DNA of 64,000 nt from RPQJ01 sp963777725. GTDB taxonomy: Bacteria; Pseudomonadota; Gammaproteobacteria; Steroidobacterales; Steroidobacteraceae. The first letter of the stretch is position 1. Each line of letters opens with the position of its first letter. The translations under genes were made by a program, and so were the position numbers. Under the pieces are notes generated by a model. It made no database searches and was not told the DNA's origin. It saw only the letters and a program-made list of their open reading frames with translations. The stretch is taken from assembly GCA_963777725.1 (NCBI GenBank), contig CAVZRR010000019.1, forward strand, positions 1-64,000, written 5' to 3'. Of this stretch, positions 33,575-42,803 are shown piece by piece.

Positions 33575-36500
33575 CTACAGTCGATTGCCGACCACCATCG
33601 TCAGCGTGGCTACCTCGGAGACCAGGCCGTTGGTGAGTCGATAACGCAGCGTGTCGACGCCGCGGAACTGTGCCGTCGGTCGGTAGAGAATGCGGCCGCT
33701 CTGCACGACCGCCGCGCCGTTCGCAGGCGCGGCGTCGATGGTCAGGATCGTGCCGGAAGGCGGCACTGCCGACCCTGCCCCCGAGACGAGGAAGGTGTCA
33801 TTCGCGAGCACATCGACTTCGCGTTCCACGCCCTGCGGCGTGACGGCAAAGTCATCTTCGGGAAACAGTCCGATCGACGGACCGAGAACGTTGACCACAG
33901 CCTGGTTGTTCGACTGATTCCCCTCCGCAACGTCGATGACGCCCGCAATCTCGGCGACGAACGTGTCACCCGGAACCTGGTTGGCATGCGCCGCGACGGT
34001 GAGAGTTGCCGCGCGCGTGCCCGTCGCGAAGGTGTCTATGCGCCACACAAGGGAGTTCGCATCGAAACTGCCTTGAGTGGCCGTTGCGCTGTCGAGCGCG
34101 AAGCCAAAGGGCAGCTTCACGTACACATTCACGTCAGTCAGAGCGCCCGCCCCAAGCACGTTGATCTGCTCGGTGGCGGTTACGGTGAAGGTGAGCAGAT
34201 CTCCAGGCACGGCGCTGGTGCTCGAGGCCACGACCGACACCGCCAGCACGTCGCTGCTGCTGCCGACTCCGGTGTTGTCGAAGTTCACGACCAGTCGCGA
34301 ATCGTTCCGAATCGCGGGCGCAGGAATCGGATAGGGCGTGCTTCCGGGCGTCACCGAAATCGTGGTCCAGCCGGGATTCAACAGCCGGAAGAACGCACTG
34401 GTATCTTGCTGTCCTGCAGGGATGTCACCGGCATAATTGATGATCGAACCCACCGATGGATTGGACACCGTGAGTTGCGGCGGCGTGTATGAGCAAGGCG
34501 CGGCGGGGCAGCTGATCGGAGTGCGGAGTTGCGGCCCGGCCTGCGGCTGCGAGCGCAACGTGAGCGGGTCGAGTCGATTGACACCCACCGAGAACAGAAT
34601 GTCCGGCGTTGGATTGTTCAGGAGCCGGACCGTGTCACCGGGCGTCAGCACGAAGCCCGCCGGATCGATGCGCACGGGCACGATCGCTTCGATGTATCCC
34701 GGCGCCGCCACGCCGAGGGAGTGGGTGTCGCCGACCGCAGCCGCGACATCCTGCACGTACACCGGCAAGCCGCCCACATTGGTCGTTACCGACGCCAGCC
34801 CGGAACTCGTCGGATCGAGCGACAGGGCGAGCGCTCCGGTGCCTGTGCTTGTCGCAATCGTGACCAGAGGATCGATTCCGATGCGCTGGGTGTCATTGGG
34901 GATGACCGAATTGATCTGCATGGGGATCGCACGCTGGAGGCCATTACCGAGTTCCAGTACGGGCGAGCTCGTTTGCGCCGGATAGCGCGGCAACACCACG
35001 ATCCGCGCGCGCGGCTGCACAGTCAGCAGGAGATCGTCCGTGGCCTGCGACCCGTCCGATCCGGTGACCGTCAGGCGAACCACGTACGTCCCGTACGCAT
35101 CCGGGAAGAACTGGTGGATCGCTTGGCTCGCGATACTGTTCGCCGGCGGCTGTCGATACAGGGAGTCCGGCGGTGCGTCGATGACGGTCCAGTTGAAGAA
35201 CGGCGGTGCTCCACCGCTGTTGTCTCTCGACGAGGACCCGTCCAGGGTCATCGCGAGGCGGGCGAGTCCCTCCTGATCGGGGCCCGCGACAGCGATGACG
35301 CCCGACGTTGGCGACGAAGGGCCGCCTTGATCGATGATGACGCCGTCGCCAGCGAGGTCGTCGTCCCCGCGTGCGCCGTCGATGAAATCGAGAGTGACCA
35401 CATTCGAGCTGATCTGCGCGCCAGTGTCGCTGTCATCGAGCAGGAACTCGTACCAGTGAGGAGCGGAATCGCCCGGCTCCGGTCCGTACTTCCAGTAGGA
35501 GGTCGGACCCGCGCCTGCCGGGAGCAATATCGAGAGTTGCGTCGCTGCGCCGGCAGCCACGCCGCGAATCTCGAACTCGAAGAACCCGAACGGAAAACCG
35601 AGGCCGCTCGGGGTGTCCGTCGGTGAGGGGTTCGGCGGCGTGCGCACGTTGACGAGCTGTGTATCCGGCGGAGTCACCAGCGATACGTAGCGCCCGTCGG
35701 CCGCGTTCGGCAACGACGCCACGAACGACTGCAGCGCATCGCGCGTTCCATCCCCGTTGCCGTCGCCGTCATTGGGCGCTGCATCTTCGATCGCATCCGT
35801 GACGCCATCCAAGTCGACATCGACGGGTCCGGAGAAATCGTCATTGAGAATGGTGCCGCGGGCGCTGCTGCGTGCCAGGGTCGCGTTCACCGGCATCGAC
35901 AGCGCGACGCTGAAGTCCTCGTCGGCCTCGACGTCCGTGTCACCGTTGATCGAGACAAGGAGGATTTGAGCGACGGTGCTGCCCGCCGGAAAAGTGAGCG
36001 CGCCGCTTGCGGCAATATAGTCCGATCCCGACGTGGCGGCGCCATCAGCGGTGGCGTACTGCACGGTCACGGGGCGCGGAATCGGCGCCGAGAGGGAAAC
36101 CAGAAAGGCGATGACTTCCTCGCCCGCATCTCCCTCGGCCGCCAGGGCGTCGGTGGTCGAGAGCGTTGGCAACGCTGCGACGCTCACCTGCGCCTGATCG
36201 GCTGCACTGTCGCTCGCGCCATCGTTGACGATCAGCGTAACGAGGTAAGTGCCGGCGACCGTGTTGCTCAGGCGGGCCGTGGAGGTCGTCTCGCCGAGGA
36301 GCTGCGCGCCGGCGGGGCCGGAGACGAGCGCCCAGCGATAGCTCAGCGCGGCGCCTTCGGGATCTTGCGAGCCGCCGCCGTCGAGCAGGAACGTGTCGCC
36401 CGCATAGCCGGACTGGTCCGGACCGGCATCGGCGACCGGCGCTGCGTTGTCGCCCTCGACCGAGACCGTCACGTTGGCGATAGCGGACTCGGCCCCATCG

Positions 36501-38305
36501 GTGATACGGTAGGTAAAGGAGTCCGTACCGGAGTAGCCGGCCACAGGCGTGTAGGTGACGTCGGTGGCTGAGAAAGTCACCGCCCCGTTCGCTCCTTGCG
36601 TCACCGCCTCGACCCGCAGCGTGTCCTCCGGGTCGGCGTCGCTGTCATTGGCAAGCACTTCGATCGTCACGGACGCGCCAGCACTCGTGGTCGCTGCGTC
36701 GTCGCGCGCCACGGGGGGATCGTTCTCCGCGGCGACGGTGAGCGAGTCGGCCAGGCTGTTCACCGCGCCGTCGTTCACGATGAGCTGCACGACGTACGTG
36801 CCCGGTCGGTCGGCAGTGAAGCTCGGCGCGAGTGCAGTCGCGTCGCTGAGTGCCGCGGTACTGCCCGCCGGCACGGAGAGCAGCGCCCACGCGAAGGTCA
36901 GGCCGTCGCCGTCCGGGTCGCTCGAGGCCGCCCCATCGAGACGCACGGTCGCCCCGAAATGCACGGACTGATCGACCCCCGCCACCGCGATTGGAGCGCT
37001 GTTCCCGGTCGAAACCGTCACCGTATCGGGGTCACTTTCGGCCTGTCCGTCGCTCACGATGAGCTGGGCCACAAACGTGCCGGCCCGATCGATCACGAAC
37101 GCGGGCGTTGCGCTCGTCGGGTCGTCGAGCGCAGCAGCACTCGCCGGCGGTTGTTCGCTAAGCGACCAGCGATAGGTGAGCGAATCGCCGTCGGCATCCG
37201 AGGAGCCGCTGCCGTCGAGCCGCGCGGTCTCGCCCACGCGGCCAGTCAGGGGAGGACCGGCCTCGGCCAGCGGGCGGCTGTTGAGCGTGGAGATCAACAT
37301 CTGATCCGGCGCGCCCGTCGCCGTGCCGTCGTCCACCACGAGCTCGATCAAGTAGCTGCCCGGAACGTCCGGGGTGAAGGCGGCGACCGGGCGGTCGGGT
37401 TCCTCGATCGCGGCAGTGCTGCCGGTCGGGGTGCGCACGAGCGACCAGGCATAGGTGAGCGCATCGCCGTCGACGTCGGACGAGCCCGAGCCGTCGAGCA
37501 CCACGCGCTCACCGACGAAGGCGGACCGGTCGGGCCCGGCGCTCGCCACCGGGGCGCTGTTGAGAGTACTCACAGTGACCGTGTCGGGGCCGCTGACGAG
37601 CTGTCCATCGCTCACGGTGAGCTGGATCGTGTAGTCCCCTTCGCGATCGGGGGTGAACGTGGGGTTGACGCTCGCCGCGCCGGCGAGCTGGGCAGTACTG
37701 CCGGCCGGCTGCCCGACGATCGACCACGCGTAACTTAGCGCATCGCCATCAGGATCCGAGGAACCCGCCCCGTCGAGCGTCACGAGCTGCGCGACGTAGG
37801 CACTCTGCGGGAGCCCGGCGTCGGCTCGGGGCGGTCGATTCGTGGCCCCGCAGTTCGAGCACGACACCTCCCAGGCAAGCCCGCGCTGCACCGACTGCAC
37901 TAAGGCCAGCAGCTCGCGAAGGCTCATCAGGCGCGGCACCGTGAAGCGCAGCGCGAACGTATCCTCGCTGATCGCAGGGCGCAGCGGTCGCGTGCGCGGT
38001 ACGTCGCCGAAGTGCACCTCCCCGTCGAGCACCACGACCATGGGTACGGCGCTCGTGAGTCGCGCCGTGACACTGGTGGCGGGATCACCCGCGTTGACGA
38101 GCGCGGCGCGCGCGGTCACATCGTACGTGCGTTGCTGGCCGGCAACGGTCTGGATCTGGGTGATCTGATAGCCCCAGGGAGCGATCGACAGTTGCGGAGC
38201 AGCCAGCGCGGCCGGGACGGCCAGGAACCACGACAGCGCGCCGAGCAGTGCTCGCTGCCACGGCTGGACACGGACCGATCTGACGCTCGCCGCTCGCTCG
38301 TCCAT
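33575..38305 (-). CDS. Giant secreted surface protein: PKD repeats, cadherin-like, Calx-beta and choice-of-anchor U domains
   Basis: About 1,576 residues from ATG 38305 (the frame is open further upstream but GGCGGGA precedes this start). A signal peptide (ALLGALSWFLAVPAALA) leads to an unknown N-terminal domain with a CSNC pair, four PKD-type repeats (each with LDGxGSSDxDGDxLxYxWSL), a VCBS/cadherin-like module (VLANDSDADPEDTL), a fifth PKD-like repeat, a Calx-beta domain ending ILNDD, a calcium-loop segment (DLDGVTDAIEDAAPNDGDGN), a choice-of-anchor U domain (WKYGPEPGDSAPHWYEF), a further PKD repeat, a DUF11-like domain and a final VLAND module. It lacks an obvious anchor helix. Probably a calcium-stabilised adhesin or matrix protein. 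It is 170 bp downstream of a kinase gene on the same strand. Confidence 0.85.
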   Translation of the reverse strand: MDERAASVRSVRVQPWQRALLGALSWFLAVPAALAAPQLSIAPWGYQITQIQTVAGQQRTYDVTARAALVNAGDPATSVTARLTSAVPMVVVLDGEVHFGDVPRTRPLRPAISEDTFALRFTVPRLMSLRELLALVQSVQRGLAWEVSCSNCGATNRPPRADAGLPQSAYVAQLVTLDGAGSSDPDGDALSYAWSIVGQPAGSTAQLAGAASVNPTFTPDREGDYTIQLTVSDGQLVSGPDTVTVSTLNSAPVASAGPDRSAFVGERVVLDGSGSSDVDGDALTYAWSLVRTPTGSTAAIEEPDRPVAAFTPDVPGSYLIELVVDDGTATGAPDQMLISTLNSRPLAEAGPPLTGRVGETARLDGSGSSDADGDSLTYRWSLSEQPPASAAALDDPTSATPAFVIDRAGTFVAQLIVSDGQAESDPDTVTVSTGNSAPIAVAGVDQSVHFGATVRLDGAASSDPDGDGLTFAWALLSVPAGSTAALSDATALAPSFTADRPGTYVVQLIVNDGAVNSLADSLTVAAENDPPVARDDAATTSAGASVTIEVLANDSDADPEDTLRVEAVTQGANGAVTFSATDVTYTPVAGYSGTDSFTYRITDGAESAIANVTVSVEGDNAAPVADAGPDQSGYAGDTFLLDGGGSQDPEGAALSYRWALVSGPAGAQLLGETTSTARLSNTVAGTYLVTLIVNDGASDSAADQAQVSVAALPTLSTTDALAAEGDAGEEVIAFLVSLSAPIPRPVTVQYATADGAATSGSDYIAASGALTFPAGSTVAQILLVSINGDTDVEADEDFSVALSMPVNATLARSSARGTILNDDFSGPVDVDLDGVTDAIEDAAPNDGDGNGDGTRDALQSFVASLPNAADGRYVSLVTPPDTQLVNVRTPPNPSPTDTPSGLGFPFGFFEFEIRGVAAGAATQLSILLPAGAGPTSYWKYGPEPGDSAPHWYEFLLDDSDTGAQISSNVVTLDFIDGARGDDDLAGDGVIIDQGGPSSPTSGVIAVAGPDQEGLARLAMTLDGSSSRDNSGGAPPFFNWTVIDAPPDSLYRQPPANSIASQAIHQFFPDAYGTYVVRLTVTGSDGSQATDDLLLTVQPRARIVVLPRYPAQTSSPVLELGNGLQRAIPMQINSVIPNDTQRIGIDPLVTIATSTGTGALALSLDPTSSGLASVTTNVGGLPVYVQDVAAAVGDTHSLGVAAPGYIEAIVPVRIDPAGFVLTPGDTVRLLNNPTPDILFSVGVNRLDPLTLRSQPQAGPQLRTPISCPAAPCSYTPPQLTVSNPSVGSIINYAGDIPAGQQDTSAFFRLLNPGWTTISVTPGSTPYPIPAPAIRNDSRLVVNFDNTGVGSSSDVLAVSVVASSTSAVPGDLLTFTVTATEQINVLGAGALTDVNVYVKLPFGFALDSATATQGSFDANSLVWRIDTFATGTRAATLTVAAHANQVPGDTFVAEIAGVIDVAEGNQSNNQAVVNVLGPSIGLFPEDDFAVTPQGVEREVDVLANDTFLVSGAGSAVPPSGTILTIDAAPANGAAVVQSGRILYRPTAQFRGVDTLRYRLTNGLVSEVATLTMVVGNRL

Positions 38306-38476
38306 GGTCCCGCCCTCAATGCTGTACTGCACCATGGGGCGCGCAAGGTAGGCCCCTGTACCTGAAGAGATACGCAGGAGCCGGTCAAACCCTGCCAGAT
38401 CAAGGCGCGTGAGACCGCCGCGCACGATTGCACCAACGCCCCGGCGCTGCTCGAAACCGTGGCCGGTGCGTACTCC

Positions 38477-41344
38477 CTACCGAGCGCTGGCGGATGCGAG
38501 GGCCAAGGCCTCCGCGGTTTGCTGCAGCCACGGACTGCCCGGCCCGTGCAGGCGACTCATCGTGCCGAGCGCCGCCTCGAGATGCTCGCGCGCCTCGCCG
38601 GGGCGACCGCTGGCCGCAAGCCCTTGCCCGAGCTGTGCCTGCGCACGTGCTTCGAGGAACGGATAAGTGCCGCTGCCGGCCCGCTGCCGCAGATGTCGCA
38701 GCGCCCGCTCGGCATGGACGACCTGCGCAGCCGGATCGCCCCGGCGAGCAGCGATCTCCGCGGCGCGTGTCTGTGCGCGCACGTAGAGGGTGGCGAAGTC
38801 CTCCGGCTCGGCGCCGGTCAGCTCCCCAGCGCGATTCAGCGTCGTCCAGGCGGCCTCGGCATCGCCTGTGGCGAGCTCGATCCACGACGCCTCGATGGCG
38901 TAATCGGGGGACGCGGCGAGCGTCTCGTCGTAGTGTGCCTTCGGCAATTCGCCGAGCCGAGCGAGTGCCGAGCGCGCCTCGTCGTGGCGGCCTTGCATTG
39001 CGCGGGCAAAGGCCAGCTGGATCGCCCAGCGGCGCCCGTTCGGTACGTAGCGCCGGCCGAACTCGAGCCAATTGTCGGCGTACTCCATGAGCAACGCCTC
39101 GGCCTCGCGCGGACGACCCTCCTCGACGTAGGCCCAGCTCCGGTAGATCGCCGCGTCGAAGTCCGCGATGGTGGTCGTCGTACGGGCCCGCGCTGCAGCG
39201 AGGCTCTCGAACTGGGCGTGCGCCTCCGCCGCGCGCCCGGCGGTGTGCAGCGCTTCGGCATATTGCGCCCGCTGGAAGCGCGTGACGAGCGAGTCAGTGC
39301 CGGCGTGCCGGTCGAGCAGCGCCAGCCCGGCCTCGAACGAGCGCAGGGCGTCGCCGATGCGGCCGGTCCAGAGCTCCGAGGAGCCGACGAAGGCGTGGCT
39401 CGCGCCGAGCGTGGTGTAGTCGCGCGAGCCACTCGCGCCAAACGCCTCGATGGCCTGACGGAAGTACGCTTCCGCAGGCACCGGCTGGCGGTTCGTGCGG
39501 TGCAGGTTGGCGAGGTAGTAGAGCGCGCTGAAGCGACCTGGATCGTTCGGGTAGCGTTGTTCGAAGAGCTGTACCGCCTCGGCGACGAGCTCGATCTCGC
39601 GCGGGAGGTCGCGGGTGAACTGCGCGACGGTATTCGCGTTCGCCCGTGCGCGCAGCAGCGACGTGCGATCCCCGCGTGCGTCCAGCACCTGCAACGACTC
39701 GTCGCGCGCCGCAAGCGCCTCCTCCCCGTGGCCGAGCAGACGCGCCGCCGTTGCGAGCCCGATGAGCGCCTCGACGTATGCATCGCTCTGCGTGAGCCCG
39801 TTCGCGCGGGCGACGGTCACCGCATCGCGCGACAGCTGCGCCGCGCGCTCGTATTCGTCGATGTCGCGCAGCAGCCGGGCGATCGTGTTGCCGAGCTCGA
39901 GCTGGACGGCCGGAGACTCTCCGAGGCTGTCGTCGAGCCGCTCGCTCGCCTCCAGGAGCACCTCGCGCACGGTCATGTTGCGAGCGCGCGCGGCGTCGGG
40001 CTGCTGGCGAGTGTTGCGGTCGAAGAGCGCGGTCAGGAACGACTGGACGGCGCGCTGCTTCGCGGCTTCCTCACTCGCGAGCCGAGACTGCTCGAACGCC
40101 ACCGTCGCCTGCCACGCGGCGATCGCCGCGCCGGCCAGTAAAGCCACCGCGACCGCTGCGGTCGCTCCGAGCGCGAGCCGATGCCGACGGACGAACCGAC
40201 TGATCCGGTAGAGCCGGCTCTGCGGCTGCGCGAGTACCGGAAGGCCGGCGAGCCACCGCTCGCAATCCTCCGCGAATGCGGCAACCGTCGCGTAGCGGGC
40301 CGCCGGATCCCGCGCCAGTGCCTTGAGCGTGATGGCGTCGAGGTCCCCGCGCAGCGTGCGGTGTCGGCGGGTTCCCTGCGTCGCGCGCGTCGCAACCGCG
40401 GAATCCCGGGCAGCCTGGCTCGGCGCGCGCAGTTCACCCGACAGGATCGCCTCCTCGAGTTCCGCCACGCTCCCGCGCTGCAGCCGATAGGGGCGCGTGC
40501 CCGTCAGCAACTCGTAGAGCACGACGCCGAGCGAGTAGATGTCGGTGGCCGTAGTGAGCGGTTCGCCACGCACCTGCTCCGGTGAGGCGTAGTCCAGCGT
40601 CATCAGGCGCCCGTGCAGCCTGGTGAGCTCTGTCTGGTCCGTGCGTCCGGTTTCCTCGTCGAGTAGTTTGGCGATGCCGAAGTCGAGCAGCTTGACCATT
40701 CCCTGCGCGGTGACAGCGATGTTCGAGGGTTTCAGGTCGCGGTGGATGACCAGATACGCGTGTGCGTACTGCACCGCGCGCAGCACCTGCAGGAACAGCT
40801 CGAGGCGGCTGCGTGGATCGAGGCCCCGCCGCTCGCACCATTCCGGCAGCGGCTCGCCTTCGACGTATTCCAGCGCAAGGTAGGACTGCCCGTCCGCGGT
40901 AGTGCCCGCCTCGTAGAAGCGGGCAACGTTTGGGTGATTGAGCGCGGCCAGGATGTGTCGCTCGCGCTCGAAGCGCTCCCGGACCTGCGGGGTGTAGACG
41001 CTCTGGAAGGGCAGCTTGACGGCCACCGCTGGCGCGAGACGTCCATCCATGCGCTTGGCGAGCCATACGGCACCCATGCCGCCGCGGCCGATCTCGTGGA
41101 TCAGACGGAATGGGCCGACCGGCGCACCGGCCTGCGGGCTGGCCGTGTGACCGAGCGGTGCGTCCTCGAGGAATCGTTCGTCTGCCGGCCGACGAGCGAG
41201 CAAGCGCTCAAGCAGCGGGCGCAGCGCCGCGTGCTCCACGGGTAGTGCGTCGAGCCAGGCACGCCGCTCCACATCGGTGAGCTCGATCGCCTCATCGAGC
41301 AACGGCGACAGGACTGACCAGTGCTCGAGGACTTCGGGGTGCAT
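38477..41344 (-). CDS. Ser/Thr protein kinase with C-terminal TPR-like domain
   Basis: A 955-residue membrane kinase. The kinase domain (about residues 78-345) has GRGGMGAVWLA (86-96), Lys110 in VAVKL, HRDLKPSN (201-208) and DFGIAKLLD (221-229), so all catalytic elements are intact. One membrane helix follows (about 385-405, LALGATAAVAVALLAG), then some 530 residues of helical repeats (EALIGLATAARLLGHGEEAL and similar) of the TPR type. The short N-terminal helical region is typical of kinases paired with ECF sigma factors. Its ATG directly abuts the stop of the ECF sigma gene, so the kinase probably controls that sigma factor or shares its signal. Confidence 0.9.
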   Translation of the reverse strand: MHPEVLEHWSVLSPLLDEAIELTDVERRAWLDALPVEHAALRPLLERLLARRPADERFLEDAPLGHTASPQAGAPVGPFRLIHEIGRGGMGAVWLAKRMDGRLAPAVAVKLPFQSVYTPQVRERFERERHILAALNHPNVARFYEAGTTADGQSYLALEYVEGEPLPEWCERRGLDPRSRLELFLQVLRAVQYAHAYLVIHRDLKPSNIAVTAQGMVKLLDFGIAKLLDEETGRTDQTELTRLHGRLMTLDYASPEQVRGEPLTTATDIYSLGVVLYELLTGTRPYRLQRGSVAELEEAILSGELRAPSQAARDSAVATRATQGTRRHRTLRGDLDAITLKALARDPAARYATVAAFAEDCERWLAGLPVLAQPQSRLYRISRFVRRHRLALGATAAVAVALLAGAAIAAWQATVAFEQSRLASEEAAKQRAVQSFLTALFDRNTRQQPDAARARNMTVREVLLEASERLDDSLGESPAVQLELGNTIARLLRDIDEYERAAQLSRDAVTVARANGLTQSDAYVEALIGLATAARLLGHGEEALAARDESLQVLDARGDRTSLLRARANANTVAQFTRDLPREIELVAEAVQLFEQRYPNDPGRFSALYYLANLHRTNRQPVPAEAYFRQAIEAFGASGSRDYTTLGASHAFVGSSELWTGRIGDALRSFEAGLALLDRHAGTDSLVTRFQRAQYAEALHTAGRAAEAHAQFESLAAARARTTTTIADFDAAIYRSWAYVEEGRPREAEALLMEYADNWLEFGRRYVPNGRRWAIQLAFARAMQGRHDEARSALARLGELPKAHYDETLAASPDYAIEASWIELATGDAEAAWTTLNRAGELTGAEPEDFATLYVRAQTRAAEIAARRGDPAAQVVHAERALRHLRQRAGSGTYPFLEARAQAQLGQGLAASGRPGEAREHLEAALGTMSRLHGPGSPWLQQTAEALALASASAR

Positions 41345-41965
41345 TTACTCTCCCCGCAGCGCGTCGAACAGCATGAGCCGCGCCTTCTCCCATTGGCGGA
41401 AGACGGTGCGCGGCGAGGTCTCGAGGAGCTCGGCCACTTCCTCGATGGTAAGCCCGGCGAAGTAGCGCAACTCGACGAGCTGCACGAGTTGCGGGTCGAC
41501 GCTTGCGAGCGCCGAGAGCGCATCGTCGATCGCGATCACCTCGGCATGGGCCGCCGTCCCGTCCGGGATATCCGTGGCGAGCGTCACGCGAACGTCGTCG
41601 CCGCCGCGACGCGCCGCCCCGCCCCGTCGCGCGAGATCGACCAGCACGGAGCGCATGACCTTCGCGGCATACATCATGAAGTGGTTGCGGTCCTGAAGCT
41701 CCAGCCGATCCGCATTGATGAAGCGCAGGTACGACTCGTGAACGAGCCCTGTGGTGTCGATCGTGGTGATGGGCCGGGACTGGCGCAGGCGTTCGCGCGC
41801 CATGCGTTTGAGGTCCTGGTACGCCGCGGCGAACAACGCGTTGACCGCGTCGCTGGTCCTGGCGCCGGCGCGCAGATCGTCGAGCGCTCGAGTGAGGTCA
41901 CCCACCGTCGCCTCCCAGGTGGGCCGCCGAGGTTGGTGTATTTCGGATCCAGCTGGCGCCCGCAA
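41345..41965 (-). CDS. ECF-type RNA polymerase sigma factor
   Basis: A 206-residue sigma-70-family ECF factor of the group usually linked to Ser/Thr kinases (TIGR02999-like). Region 2 contains LFAAAYQDLKRMARERLRQS and GLVHESYLRFIN; region 4 contains LVELRYFAGLTIEEVAELLE followed by SPRTVFRQWEKARLML, the helix-turn-helix that reads the -35. There is no separate anti-sigma gene; the kinase gene begins at the next base after the stop. ATG 41965 gives an N-terminal extension; GTG at 41905 (VGDLTRAL) would match the family's usual start. Confidence 0.9.
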   Translation of the reverse strand: MRAPAGSEIHQPRRPTWEATVGDLTRALDDLRAGARTSDAVNALFAAAYQDLKRMARERLRQSRPITTIDTTGLVHESYLRFINADRLELQDRNHFMMYAAKVMRSVLVDLARRGGAARRGGDDVRVTLATDIPDGTAAHAEVIAIDDALSALASVDPQLVQLVELRYFAGLTIEEVAELLETSPRTVFRQWEKARLMLFDALRGE

Positions 41966-42580
41966 TGAGTATACGGTCAGCCCAGGGGACGGCGGTGTCT
42001 CGAAATCGGGGGTCGCGTACTTTTCGTGATGAGAGTAACGATTGCTCCGCTGCGTCGCGGCAAACAGCGGGTTAGGCCGCCGATTGGACCAGCCGTTCTG
42101 CGTAGCGCTCGATCGGCCCGGTCGGCCACCACCACATCAACTTCCGCGGCACCTATCGGTTCCCGATCGAACGCTACGCCCGGCGCCTCGTCCAATCAAC
42201 CGCTTAGGTCACGCCGTTGTGCGGCACAGCACTCAGGACGACAGCTTTTTTTCGCAAGAAAGGTACGCGACCCCCTCGAAGGGCATCCTCGATCGAGCCT
42301 ACGGCCACGCGGCGCGCTACTGGGCCCGACTCGATGACATCGCGGGAAGCGGCGGCACACTGTTGCCACTTCATTCGCACGAGGCCTTCCAGGCAGAGAT
42401 CCGCGCCCGTCACCGACGCAAGTCGGCGTTCTGGGCTTTTGTGAACGAAACCCGCATCAACGTGCGCGACGAGCCGGACGGCATCACCTCGTAGCACGTC
42501 GCCGACTGGTGCAGATGATCGTGACCGCGCTGACGGTCGTCGCGCACGCTACGGCAGACTTCTAGGCGATCACGTTGAGT
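41966..42580. other. Accessory stretch with no confident gene
   Basis: About 600 bp between the sigma factor gene and the tRNA region. One frame encodes VGHHHINFRGTYRFPIERYA then a stop near 42207, which has a transposase-end look; another (ending 42494) encodes AYGHAARYWARLDDIAGSGG with natural residue usage. Neither is complete. If an integrase gene once flanked the tRNA, it is no longer here. Confidence 0.35.
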
Positions 42581-42581
42581 G

Positions 42582-42678
42582 TGGGCACGCGACAACGAAT
42601 TGCCCGAAGGTCGTTTGGCGCAGTTCGCGAATGACTCGTCAGCACGACGTGGGCACGACATGGGCACGGAATGGGCAC
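42582..42678. repeat. TGGGCAC direct repeats next to tRNA-fMet (possible integrase arm sites)
   Basis: TGGGCAC occurs at 42582-42588, 42650-42656, 42661-42667 and 42672-42678. The last three are spaced exactly 11 bp apart, one helical turn, and end about 50 bp from the tRNA 3' end. Such short phased repeats are typical of arm-type binding sites of tyrosine integrases or of a DNA-bending regulator. Confidence 0.5.
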
Positions 42679-42689
42679 AGATCCTGGTA

Positions 42690-42718
42690 CGAAAAAGGGC
42701 TTCCTTGCGGAAGCCCTT
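42690..42718 (-). terminator. Intrinsic terminator of tRNA-fMet
   Basis: On the minus strand AAGGGCTTCC-GCAA-GGAAGCCCTTTTTC: a 10-bp stem followed by a T-run, starting 9 bases after the CCA. Its stem sequence differs from the hairpin in R1-R6, implying that the DNA now next to the tRNA came in with the latest insertion. Confidence 0.85.
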
Positions 42719-42726
42719 GATCTGAT

Positions 42727-42803
42727 TGGTAGCGGGGGCAGGATTTGAACCTGCGACCTTCGGGTTATGAGCCCGACGAGCTGCCAGACTGCTCCACCCC
42801 GCA
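42727..42803 (-). tRNA. tRNA-fMet (CAT), initiator
   Basis: 77-nt gene, minus strand, with encoded CCA. The arms read GCGGGG...CCCCGC (acceptor), TGGAGCAGTCTGGCAGCTCG (D arm), CGGGCTCATAACCCG (anticodon stem with three G-C pairs next to the loop, anticodon CAT at 42769-42767) and CAGGTTCAAATCCTG (T arm). The 1-72 pair is T-T, a mismatch as required for initiator tRNA. It follows nuoN in the same direction. In related genomes rimP-nusA-infB follow; here accessory DNA does. Confidence 0.96.

Noticed and set aside
42100..42207. Transposase C-terminus (HHINFRGTYRFPIERYA)
   Set aside because: The look is suggestive, but the fragment is too short to place in a family and has no end repeats.
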